A stretch of DNA of 64,000 nucleotides from Salsipaludibacter sp963735045 (GTDB lineage Bacteria > Actinomycetota > Nitriliruptoria > Nitriliruptorales > Nitriliruptoraceae), in NCBI GenBank assembly GCA_963735045.1, contig CAVTIZ010000002.1, forward strand, positions 800,729-864,728, in the 5' to 3' direction. Below the pieces are notes generated by a model that made no database searches, was not told where the DNA came from, and was given only the letters and a program-made list of their open reading frames with translations. Positions 55,836 to 64,000 of the stretch are shown one piece after another; the stretch's first letter is position 1, and each line of letters opens with the position of its first letter. A program made the translations under genes and the position numbers.

Positions 55836-56831
55836 ATGAGAATTTTTTGGCGTGAAAAAAAAGTACTTGTAACCGGAGCCGGAGGGTTTATCGGCAGCCA
55901 TCTGGTGGAGAGACTGGCAAACGAAGGAGCACAGGTCCGGGCTTTTGTCCGCTACAACTCGCGGGGCGATACCGGTCTGCTGCGGTTACTGGCCACGGAT
56001 GTGCGTTCAAAGGTGGAAATCATTGGTGGAGACCTACGTGACCTGCAGGCTGTGCAAGCAGCAGTAAATGGCTGCAGGTATATTTTCCATCTGGGGGCTC
56101 TGATTTCCATCCCATATTCTTACCGGCATCCCCGTGAAGTGGCCGAAACGAATCTCATCGGGACCCTGAATCTGCTCCAGGCCAGCCGTGTTTCGCAAGT
56201 CGACAGGCTTATCCATACCTCCACCAGCGAAGTGTACGGCACAGCCAGGTATGCACCGATCGATGAAAACCACCCCTTGCAAGGACAATCTCCCTACTCT
56301 GCCAGCAAGATTGGGGCCGACAAACTCGCCGAAAGTTTCTATTGCGCCTATGGTCTGCCAGTTGTTACCGTACGCCCCTTTAACACCTATGGTCCACGCC
56401 AATCCGCCAGGGCGGTCATCCCGACCATTATCACACAAGCACTGGCGCATGAAACGATCCGCCTTGGAAATCTGGAAACAACTCGCGATTTCACCTATGT
56501 AGAAGACACTGTAGCTGGTTTTTTGGCAGCTGCCCAAACCGAAGGGGTAGAAGGGCAGACCTTCAACCTGGGTACAGGAACAGAAATCAAAATTGGGGAT
56601 CTTGTAAAAAAAATCATCCAGCAAATTGGGAGTACAGCAAAGATTCAAATAGATACCGATCGTTTGCGTCCTCAGACTTCGGAAGTGTTCCGCCTGATTT
56701 CAAACAACACACTTGCGCGTGAGAAGTTGGATTGGCAGCCAAAACACAGCCTGGATGACGGATTGCTAAAAACCATTGGCTGGATACGATCACATTTGGA
56801 TATGTACCAAGTCGGCAAATATGAGTTCTAG
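55836..56831 (+). CDS. NDP-sugar 4,6-dehydratase, LegB/GDP-mannose-dehydratase-like
   Basis: Extended SDR of 331 residues: VLVTGAGGFIGSHLVERLANEG (NAD motif), the second motif FVRYNSRGDTGLL, LIHTSTSEVYGTA with the catalytic Thr/Ser-Glu pair, and YSASKIGADK (YX3K). RPFNTYGPRQSARAVIPTII is the substrate loop. Restoration is not needed; the frame is clean. It most resembles the LegB branch. With the next two genes it would make a 4-keto- then 4-amino-4,6-dideoxy-sugar nucleotide. Confidence 0.85.
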   Translation: MRIFWREKKVLVTGAGGFIGSHLVERLANEGAQVRAFVRYNSRGDTGLLRLLATDVRSKVEIIGGDLRDLQAVQAAVNGCRYIFHLGALISIPYSYRHPREVAETNLIGTLNLLQASRVSQVDRLIHTSTSEVYGTARYAPIDENHPLQGQSPYSASKIGADKLAESFYCAYGLPVVTVRPFNTYGPRQSARAVIPTIITQALAHETIRLGNLETTRDFTYVEDTVAGFLAAAQTEGVEGQTFNLGTGTEIKIGDLVKKIIQQIGSTAKIQIDTDRLRPQTSEVFRLISNNTLAREKLDWQPKHSLDDGLLKTIGWIRSHLDMYQVGKYEF

Positions 56832-56846
56832 GATGAAACTGAAACC

Positions 56847-57566
56847 ATGAAAGCAGTCGTTCTTGCCGGGGGAAAGGGAACCCGACTGGCACCTTACACC
56901 AGGGTTTTACCTAAACCCTTAATGCCCATTGGGGACATGCCCATTTTGGAAGTCATTTTGCGACAAATGAAAGCTGCCGGGGTAGATCAGGTCATTTTGA
57001 CAGTAGGACATTTGTCCGAATTGTTAAGGGCTTTTTTCCAGGATGGCCATCAGTGGGGGCTACAAATCGAATATAGTTACGAGGCATGCCCCTTGGGCAC
57101 GGCCGGTCCACTGGCCTTGATCGAGAACGTGGATAAGACCTTTCTGGTGACCAACGGGGATGTGCTCACCACCATGCAATTCAGCGATCTGATAAATTTC
57201 CATCAGGAGCAAGGCGCGATTGCCACAATTGCGGTTCACCACCGTCAGGTGAAAATCGATTTGGGGGTGATCCAATGGGATGGTTCCCCGCAAATTACTG
57301 GATATATTGAAAAGCCGACTTATGATTATTGTGTCAGCATGGGGGTATATGTTTTCGAGCCAGATGTGCTGGCCTACATTCCTCGCGGTGGATATCTGGA
57401 TTTTCCTGATCTGGTCCTGAAATTGATCGCAGCCGGTGAAAAAGTGGTAGGTTATCAGTTTGAAGGCTACTGGCAGGATCTGGGCCGCCCCGATGATTAT
57501 GAGCTGGCTGCGCAGGATTTTGAAAAAATGCGTTCCCAGTTCCTGCCTCAGGAAGGATGTACATGA
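56847..57566 (+). CDS. Sugar-1-phosphate nucleotidyltransferase
   Basis: Protein of 239 residues with the signature MKAVVLAGGKGTRLAPYTRVLPKPLMPIGDMPILEVIL, the EACPLGTAGPLALI loop, metal-binding Asp in LVTNGDVLTTM, EKPTYDYCVSMGVYVFEPDVL, and GYWQDLGRPDDYELA. It activates a sugar 1-phosphate with an NTP; RmlA-like and mannose-1-phosphate guanylyltransferase-like enzymes share these motifs, so the nucleotide is not determined. It ends overlapping the aminotransferase start. Confidence 0.87.
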   Translation: MKAVVLAGGKGTRLAPYTRVLPKPLMPIGDMPILEVILRQMKAAGVDQVILTVGHLSELLRAFFQDGHQWGLQIEYSYEACPLGTAGPLALIENVDKTFLVTNGDVLTTMQFSDLINFHQEQGAIATIAVHHRQVKIDLGVIQWDGSPQITGYIEKPTYDYCVSMGVYVFEPDVLAYIPRGGYLDFPDLVLKLIAAGEKVVGYQFEGYWQDLGRPDDYELAAQDFEKMRSQFLPQEGCT

Positions 57567-58710
57567 CGACTTGGCGAATTCCCCTGGCTGATATCGACCT
57601 TGGCGCAGAGGAGCTCTCTGCGGTTCAAAACGTGTTACAAAGCCGTTGGTTGACGATGGGGGGTGTCACGCAGGAGTTCGAGACCGCATTTGCGAGTTAC
57701 ACCGGTGCAAAGCATGCCTTGGCTGTCACCAATGCGACCGCCGCTCTGCACATGGCTTGCCTGGCTATCGGTTTGAAAGCTGGGGATGAGGTAATCGTAC
57801 CTTCGTTGACCTTTGTCGCCACTGCCAATTCGATCTGTTATAGCGGTGCCATGCCTGTGTTTGCAGATATCTGCAGTGAACACGATCTCAATATCTCTCC
57901 GGAAGCCATTGAAGCGCTCATCACAGAACGGACGCGCGCATTAATGCTTGTCCATTATGGTGGCTATGCCTGCGATATGCCCCGTATCCTGGAACTGGCG
58001 CGAAAACATAACCTGAAGGTCATCGAAGATGCGGCTCATGCCGCTGGCGCTTGGCTGGACGACCGGCACTTGGGTACATGGGGGGATATCGGTTGTTTCA
58101 GTTTCTTCTCGAACAAGAACATGACCACCGGGGAAGGAGGCATGCTTGTTACCAACAATGATGATTTGTATGAAAAACTATGTCTGCTACGTTCCCACGG
58201 CATGACCACGCTTACCTGGGATCGTCACAAGGGCCACGCCTGGAGCTACGATGTGGTGGAGCTTGGCTACAATTATCGTATCGACGAAATCAGAGCAGCC
58301 ATTGGAGTAGTCCAGTTGAAAAAACTGGATCGGAATAATGATCGGCGCAGGCATCTTGACGCAACTCTATCGCGATTTCCTCTCAGGAGATTCCCCAGCT
58401 CGTTATTCCGTTTGCAAACCATCCCGGGATTTCCTCAGCCCACATTATGCCTGTTTTACTTCCCCAAAATTCAGATCGAGTTGGCTTCATGGAGCAATTG
58501 AAATCACAAGGGATTCAAACCAGTATTCATTACCCTCCCATCCATCAATTCAGTGCCTACCGGAACTTAAAACTCTCGAATTCCGCACACTTGCCTGTTA
58601 CAGAGCAGGTGGCTGCGCGCGAAGTGACTTTACCACTCTATCCGGCGATGACTGATAATGATGTCAATCTAGTCGTTCAAGGGGTCGCAACTGCCTTAAC
58701 GGCATGTTGA
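57563..58710 (+). CDS. DegT/DnrJ/EryC1 sugar aminotransferase (frameshifted)
   Basis: PLP-dependent enzyme: LQSRWLTMGGVTQEFETAFASYTG, VTNATAALHMACLAIGLKAGDEVIVPSLTFVATAN, EDAAHAAGAW, and the PLP Lys in CFSFFSNKNMTTGEGGMLV. The frame changes near 58,352 and 58,378; restored, it continues QEIPQLVIPFANHPGISSAHIMPVLLP and ends VVQGVATALTAC at 58,710. I prefer ATG 57563 (overlap with the previous stop, GGAAGG at the right distance) over 57557. It should transfer an amino group to the 4-keto sugar made by the dehydratase. Confidence 0.85.
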
Positions 58711-58741
58711 ATCAAGGGGCTTTCAATACAAAAGGAGCAAC

Positions 58742-60779
58742 ATGGAACTCAAAGAACTGGTGACCTTGTTTCGTCGTTGGCTATGGCTTCTCATTGTTGG
58801 GACGGCCTTGGGTTTAGCCAGCGGTTATTTCGCCAGTAAAATACTGACCCCTGTTTACGAGACCTCCACCAAGGTGCTCGTTACCAGAATCCGCCAACCG
58901 AATGCTGCCGATATCCTGGCTTTGAGCGACCAGCAGCTCGTGTTGACCTACCAGCAACTATTGAAGACCCAGCCTGTTCTGGATGAGGCGGAGTCCCAGC
59001 TAGGGGTCAAGATCGCCTCGGATAATATCCAGGTTGATATCCTTCCCAATACGCAGATCATCCAGATCAAGGTGCAGGATAAAAGCGCGCAACAAGCAAG
59101 TGCCATCGCAAACATGCTGGTCCAGGTCCTGATCGAACAAAATGAAATCCTGCAGGCCGGGCGATATACTATCTACGAAGAAAGCCTGAATTCTCAAGTT
59201 GACCAGGTTCAAACGCAAATTGAACACTCTCCAGGGTCAAATCACGCAGATCAACCAGGCAACTGTTGAGGAGCAGCTTGTCCAGGTCAACCGGCAAATT
59301 GCGGGTTTGCAGGCTGAAATAACAAACCTGGAACAGGAGATTGCCAAGTTTCCCGTTTATCTCAATGCGATAGAACGTGCCAATCTCGCCGAGAAGCAGG
59401 CTAAGCTCAGCCAGCTACGGTCACAGCTTTCGATCTACCAACAAATCCAGACCAATTTGACTTTCATCGGGCAACCGGCACAGGTTGGAACGGGGCGTGA
59501 TGATCCAAAAATAACAAGCCTTCAATCGACATTGAATCTATATCAGCAGCTATACCTGAGCCTGCTCAACAATCGAGAAGCTGTGAAATTGGCTCGTGTC
59601 CAAAGCACTCCTACAGTGACACAAATAGAAATGGCCGCTACCCCTGAAAACCCGGTACGACCCATCCCTTTGCTTTACACAGCATTGTCCGGGATAGTTG
59701 GCTTATTTATCGCCGCAGGTGCTATTCTATTAATCGATTACTTTGACGACACGCTCAAATCCTCACAGAAAATCCAGGAGGTGCTGGGAGTGCCTGTGAT
59801 TGGTGAAATTGTTGAGACCGAACGAACGAAAAGAGGTAAAAGTTTCTATTTAGCCAATCAAGACAACTCCTCGCTTCTGAATGCTTTCGGGATCTTGAGG
59901 ATCAACGTGAGTCGCTTGATCACACAAAATTCACTCAAAACGATCTTGATCACCAGTCCTGCACTGGGCGAGGGCAAGACTACCATCGCAGCCAATCTGG
60001 CAGAGGCTTTTGTACAATCGGGGCGGAAAGTCGTCATCCTGGATGCTGACCTTTATCATCCAACTTTGCACTCTCAACTTGGGCTGGATAACCAAAGAGG
60101 TTTGACCGACATCCTAACCGAAAACTTGGATTGGCAAGAGGTGGCACGCGAATTCAATGGAATAACCGTTATCACAAGCGGTACACATACTCCTTCTCCT
60201 AACGTGTTGTTAGAGTTTGATGGGATGACCCAACTGCTCGAAAAGCTTCAGAAAAAAGTGGATGCGGTTATCCTTGATGGTCCTCCAATCTTTGTTATGG
60301 ATGCTCAAATCCTCGCATCCAAAGTTGGTGGCATCTTGTTGGTCATCCGGCAGGGGAATACCCTTACCGCTACCGCGCGTGCTATGGTAAATCAACTAAA
60401 TTTGATGAATGCCAATCTGCTTGGCGTTGTATTAAATCGCGTGCCCCGCACTGGTACATATTACCCTGATGGGTATCATCGCTCTGCAAATTATTTCAAG
60501 ATCGCAAAAAGGGATTCCCTAACAGAAAATGTTTCTTCTAAAGCACACAGATTAGCAAGGAAGGCCCGAGCCTGCCCATACTGTCAAGAAACCACACGTC
60601 AGAATAAAGCCGGCAAGACAAGCGCAGGCATACAACGCTATCGTTGTATGCACTGCGGTAGAACGTACACACCTACTCTGCTAGAGGCGCCTGCACCTGA
60701 AAATGAGAAAGAGACAGAGAGAAACAAATTGTTTACCCTCTTCGATGACAAAAAAACAAAATCGGCACCGTCATCGTAA
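58742..60779 (+). CDS. Wzz/BY-kinase polysaccharide co-polymerase with C-terminal zinc ribbon (frameshifted)
   Basis: Wzz N-terminus MELKELVTLFRRWLWLLIVGTALGLASGYFASKI, a coiled-coil periplasmic part (Gln-rich, frame change near 59,225), second TM LYTALSGIVGLFIAAGAILLIDYF, then the BY-kinase: SPALGEGKTTIAANLAEAF (Walker A), VVILDADLYHPTLH (A') and VDAVILDGPPI (B). A Tyr cluster (GTYYPDGYHRSANYF) is the usual autophosphorylation tail. Beyond it are 70 extra residues with CPYC-X20-CMHC followed by GRTYTP, a transposase-type zinc ribbon. It controls chain length and export. ATG has GGAG before it. Confidence 0.85.
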
Positions 60780-60856
60780 CTTGAAAGATACGCTGCACTT
60801 CGGTTGGGTTATGTAATACTTCATTTAACTCTTGAAAGACAAAGCGAAGACTACTT

Positions 60857-60894
60857 CAAAGAACTCCCTCAATGAGAGGAAGTTCTTTGTTTTT
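60857..60894 (+). terminator. Rho-independent terminator after the exopolysaccharide operon
   Basis: A 9-bp outer stem (60857-60865 with 60881-60889) and a 4-bp inner stem (60867-60870 with 60876-60879) are followed by TTTTT. It lies about 80 bp after the kinase stop and marks the end of the operon. Confidence 0.85.
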
Positions 60895-60981
60895 CACCGC
60901 GTAAACAACATCTGGGTGGTGGGCTATCCGGAGTCGGATTTGGCGGATTATTTGCAGAAGAATATGGATTTCAAAGAATAA
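60895..60981 (+). other. Short orphan coding remnant after the terminator
   Basis: A frame that starts in the terminator U-tract reads HRVNNIWVVGYPESDLADYL and continues eight more residues to a stop at 60,981. It has no start and no recognised family; it looks like the last 28 codons of a lost gene. The rest of 60,982-61,106 shows nothing. Confidence 0.35.
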
Positions 60982-61106
60982 CTCTAAAACAATCTACAGA
61001 ATGTAGAATGCTACCTGTTCTGTTTTTTCAGAATACTTATCCAAACAAGTTATTTCACAAACGCTATTGAGAAGTTTTTTGAGACGGACAAGTACGGAAC
61101 TCGAGC

Positions 61107-61135
61107 TTGAAAAGGGATGTCAAGTGTGCCATAAT
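61107..61135 (+). promoter_or_regulatory. Sigma-70-type promoter for the MACPF-tectonin gene
   Basis: TTGAAA (61107-61112), a 17-base spacer, CATAAT (61130-61135), located 133 bp upstream of the start codon in an AT-rich stretch. Close to consensus in both boxes and spacing. Confidence 0.6.
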
Positions 61136-61267
61136 AAACTTACATTGTGACTCATTGCACAAACCAATTTTCCCCGTAATCACAGTTGGAAAAATCAAGT
61201 ATACGTCTTTGATTAACTCCCAACTAATAAGTAGGGAGATATATAGTTTCCAAGAAAGGAAACAATC

Positions 61268-63065
61268 ATGGCACGCAAATGGTATGAATTTGCAGAACTG
61301 ATCGAAGTTATTATCGATGACCAACCTGAAAGAATGGTACGGCCTGAGGCAAGCGCTAGGGGTACTCTATTAAGAGCGATTGTACCTGTAGAGCATGCTC
61401 ATCTTGGTATGGGATGTAACACTTTTACAGGGGACGTTCGTGGGAAAGCATTAATCGCGGACGATACATCGATTGACCCGGGCGTGATAGAGGGGCAAGA
61501 AAAGTGGTTCTATCTGAATTTGATTAAAAATAAACACGAGTTAAATAAGAAAATGGAGGTGAGTGCTTCTGCCTCCTATTCAGGTCTGTTTAGCGCGAGT
61601 GCTAAGTCAAAGTTTGTGAATGAGCAGAACTTTAATCGTGAAAGTGTCTATCTTCTGGTCACAGTGTTGGTAACCAATAGTAGGACCGAATTTATAGAAT
61701 ATAAGCCATCCGATGAGTTCACAAAATTCATTGCAAATGATCCAATTGACTGGAATACATTCCTAATAAAATATGGCAACCAATTCATTTTCTCAATTTC
61801 TACAGGGGGTGAATTTTACGCCCTTTACGAGTTTCATACGGACTCAATTCAAAAAAAAACCGAGCTGGAAATACATTTAGAGGGGAAAGGATGGGGATTT
61901 CAAGCAGAATTCTGATTTCAAGAATAGGCTTGAAGAGATTGATATAAATGTTAGTACTACCTGTATGTTATTTATCCGTGGTGGCAAGGAAAAGTTGCCT
62001 GAAATTAAAGACGACACAATAATCCAAGCTGCGTTGCAATTTCCTGAATCCGTTTACCCTGGAGATGGTGCTCCCATCGCTTACAAAGCTGAAACCAAGG
62101 ATTATGATGTGGTTGATGGCTTTCCCGGCTTTCCTGATGATATAAATGAGAACCTCGAACAAAATAATGAAATTTGTGATGAAATATCCATGCAATGGGC
62201 CCGAATAGAAGATCTGGAACAATTGCTTATCATACAAGGCGATCTAGGTAATATAACTAAAAGGAAATTGGATAACATAAAAAAGCATCTCACAGATGAA
62301 ACAAAAAAGATCATAGAAAAGCCACTAGCAATCCATAAACATCCAACTCTTCAAACTAATGAAATTGACGAGATTTATGCTGAGAATATGTGGAGAGCGG
62401 TACCTGGGCAAGCCTTCGGTCAGACTTCAGTAGGCAGCTATCAACATATTTGGGGAACCACTCCGGACGGGCGAATTTGGCAAAGGAAAAGTGCTGAAAA
62501 TGAGTGGTGGGAAAGTGATCCGAAAGCGAGAGGAATATATGTCTCAGTGGGTTCTGACGGTACAGCCTGGGTTGTTAATATTAAGAACCAAATTTATCGA
62601 TGGGATATAAACAAATGGACCGGAATTCCTGGAGGGCTTAAGCAGATTTCCGTGGGAAGTAAGGATCACGTGTGGGGGATTAATGCTAAAGGTGATGTTT
62701 ATGAATGGGCAAATAATGGTTGGAAACTTCACTCTAACGCAGAAACCGGAACATTTACATTACTCTCAACTGGTAGTGATGGCACCGTTGTTTTGCTCAA
62801 AAGTAATCACCAGGTATATAAGTGGAATAAAGATAAAGAATTGTTTGAGCAAATAGATGGAGAATTGTCATACATATCAGTAGGGAAGGCATCTGAAATC
62901 TGGGGCATTGATACCAAAAGCCAGGTGGTAAAATGGAACGAGGACACTTGGGAACCTTTGCCAGGCACTCGTAAGCTCACGTCTATTTCGGCTGGTGACG
63001 ATGGCACAGTCTGGGGTGTTGATGGGCAAGGTAATGTTTTTACACTCAACAGGGAACCCTTTTAG
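61268..63065 (+). CDS. MACPF-like protein with tectonin beta-propeller (one frameshift)
   Basis: About 600 residues after correcting one missing base near 61,905. Residues about 30-190 form a MACPF-like domain; YGNQFIFSISTGG (169-181) matches the spacing of the MACPF signature YG-X2-F-X6-GG. SASASYSGLFSASAKSKF is like a first transmembrane-hairpin region, rich in Ser/Ala/Gly. A helical linker follows (QNNEICDEISMQWARIEDLEQ), then tectonin repeats: GIYVSVGSDGTAWVVN, LKQISVGSKDHVWGIN, FTLLSTGSDGTVVLL, LSYISVGKASEIWGID and LTSISAGDDGTVWGVD. No signal peptide. AAGGAA precedes the start. Possible pore-forming effector with a lectin-like propeller. Confidence 0.78.
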
Positions 63066-63130
63066 GCAGGCTGATAGATCGGTAAAAAAATTTTCAATTT
63101 TCAACGATGTACGCTAGAGACGGCAGAACT

Positions 63131-63161
63131 AAAGAAGGCAACTCAAATAGTTGCCTTCTTT
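63131..63161 (+). terminator. Hairpin terminator after the MACPF-tectonin gene
   Basis: Perfect 13-bp stem, arms 63131-63143 and 63149-63161, loop of 5 bases. It is 65 bp after the stop. The sequence between 63,162 and 63,335 has no gene; composition becomes GC-richer from about 63,210. Confidence 0.8.
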
Positions 63162-63335
63162 GCTTAATGGAACCAAAAGGCACTTTTCAACGTCCTGCTT
63201 TTATGAGAAGATAAGGTAGGCGCGTGGGATGCGGCGCACCTGCCCGCTTGGACAAAACCATTCAACGGGGATGGAACATCGCCTGTATCAATCCCGTCAA
63301 ACATGGTGCGATGCACTTATTTCAGGAGGCAGGTC

Positions 63336-64000
63336 ATGGCAAACAGAACAAAAGGTTTCAAAACAGCGCTCATCCTCCTCGGTCTCGCGGGGGCAGCCGG
63401 GGTTGCCTACCTGGTGGGCCGTAACATCACCCAACTGGATACACCCAGCCAGACCATCCCCCCCGCCAACAGTTCGGGGGGCGAAAGCGGGGAAAGCGTC
63501 TCGTCTACACAACAAGATGGTGGCGAAGGCGGCCCCGGCCTGACCATCACCCTCAGCGACGGTTCCTCGGTTCCAGGTGAGTTCACCCCCCTGCCGGTCG
63601 AACCCGGCCAGCCCTTATCCCTGGAAGAGATCAATAACATCCTGCTGCGCCTGCCGCCCTTAGCCACTAACCCGGATGACTGGCAGGCTTTCAAGCTGCC
63701 GAAAGAAGTCCTGCCCCCGCCGCGTACCGGGCAAATTATTTCCGAGCCGTTCCCGCTCCCGCCCGCAGAGACCGCTCCCAAAGTCGCGCAAGGACCGCTG
63801 GAAGTGCTGCGCTACAGCCCGGAAGGCGATGTCCCCATTGCGCCCTTCGTCAACGTGACTTTCAACCAACCGATGGTGCCTCTGGCGACGCTGCAAGAGC
63901 TATCGAACGGAGAATCGCCGGTACAGATCGAACCTTCCGTGCCGGGAACCTGGCGTTGGTTGGGGACCAAAACGCTCAACTTCCAGTTCGACTTTGAGGT
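63336..64000 (+). CDS. Alpha-2-macroglobulin-like protein, N-terminal part
   Basis: The frame runs to the window end. It starts MANRTKGFKTALILLGLAGAAGVAYLVGRN, one membrane anchor or uncleaved signal, followed by a Pro/Ser/Gly-rich linker, then LEVLRYSPEGDVPIAPFVNVTFNQPMVPLATLQEL and GTWRWLGTKTLNFQFDFE. The latter is the Ig-like first domain (bacterial alpha-2-macroglobulin MG1 type). CAGGAGG lies six bases before the ATG. In bacteria such proteins trap proteases outside the cell membrane. Base composition is much GC-richer than the gene before it. Confidence 0.72.
   Translation, partial: MANRTKGFKTALILLGLAGAAGVAYLVGRNITQLDTPSQTIPPANSSGGESGESVSSTQQDGGEGGPGLTITLSDGSSVPGEFTPLPVEPGQPLSLEEINNILLRLPPLATNPDDWQAFKLPKEVLPPPRTGQIISEPFPLPPAETAPKVAQGPLEVLRYSPEGDVPIAPFVNVTFNQPMVPLATLQELSNGESPVQIEPSVPGTWRWLGTKTLNFQFDFE

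Noticed and set aside
63210..63330. Possible CRISPR-type repeat before the macroglobulin gene
   Set aside because: The ATGGAACATCG-like motif occurs once; no regularly spaced copies were found.

Overview
This window does not read as one genome. It is a mosaic of at least four compositionally and taxonomically unrelated blocks joined inside genes, which most likely means a chimeric metagenome contig. Many genes also carry single-base frameshifts, several at homopolymers, which suggests uncorrected sequencing error rather than biology.

Block A (1 to about 34,770) is very GC-rich with dense operons and actinobacterial gene content (Nitriliruptoria/Euzebya-like or similar; this is inference). 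It carries a protocatechuate / 4-hydroxybenzoate catabolic locus: pobA and an IclR regulator on one strand, pcaHG and pcaIJ on the other, with two perfect 15-bp palindromes between them. Next come a YigZ/IMPACT protein, a secreted ScyD/ScyE-type beta-propeller, an ATPase plus HNH nuclease pair that looks like a Septu-type anti-phage module, and a formylglycine-generating enzyme. A polyhydroxyalkanoate locus follows (phaC and phaZ-like hydrolase next to an acyl-CoA dehydrogenase), then an M20 amidohydrolase, a glutathionyl-hydroquinone-reductase-like protein, a zinc-free MDR oxidoreductase, a complete peptide ABC transporter operon with an amidase, and an Asp23/AmaP envelope-stress locus. The stress locus includes a divergent ECF sigma factor whose overlapping partner fuses a zinc anti-sigma motif to an Asp23-like domain. 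The block ends with a vanadium-haloperoxidase-like gene between two decayed WD40 gene tails and a near-identical 49-bp repeat, then a two-component system.

Block B (about 34,770 to 46,190) looks alphaproteobacterial (Rhizobiales-like). It holds an LPS-core locus (two GT2 glycosyltransferases, hldE, hldD, waaF-like) separated by small secreted or hypothetical proteins, a DsbA-family protein and a Met/Gly-rich plus SHOCT pair. Almost every gene here is broken by several frameshifts.

Block C (about 46,190 to 46,968) is the N-terminal half of a RecQ-type helicase with a Lys/Ser/Thr-rich leader, again GC-rich. Block D (46,969 to about 48,245) is AT-richer and Bacteroidota-like: the C-terminal part of a tricorn-type protease and the first part of a DJ-1/PfpI protein. 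The reading frame then runs straight into block E.

Block E (about 48,246 to 64,000) looks like Chloroflexota (Anaerolineae-like). It is one co-directional exopolysaccharide operon: three GT4 glycosyltransferases, two hexapeptide acyltransferases, a FemAB-like protein, a sugar-phosphate transferase with reversed domain order, an NDP-sugar dehydratase, a nucleotidyltransferase, a DegT aminotransferase and a Wzz/BY-kinase with a transposase-like zinc ribbon at its C-terminus. After a terminator come a separately promoted MACPF-tectonin protein and the start of an alpha-2-macroglobulin-like lipoprotein or membrane protein. I saw no rRNA, tRNA, CRISPR array, complete insertion sequence or prophage.
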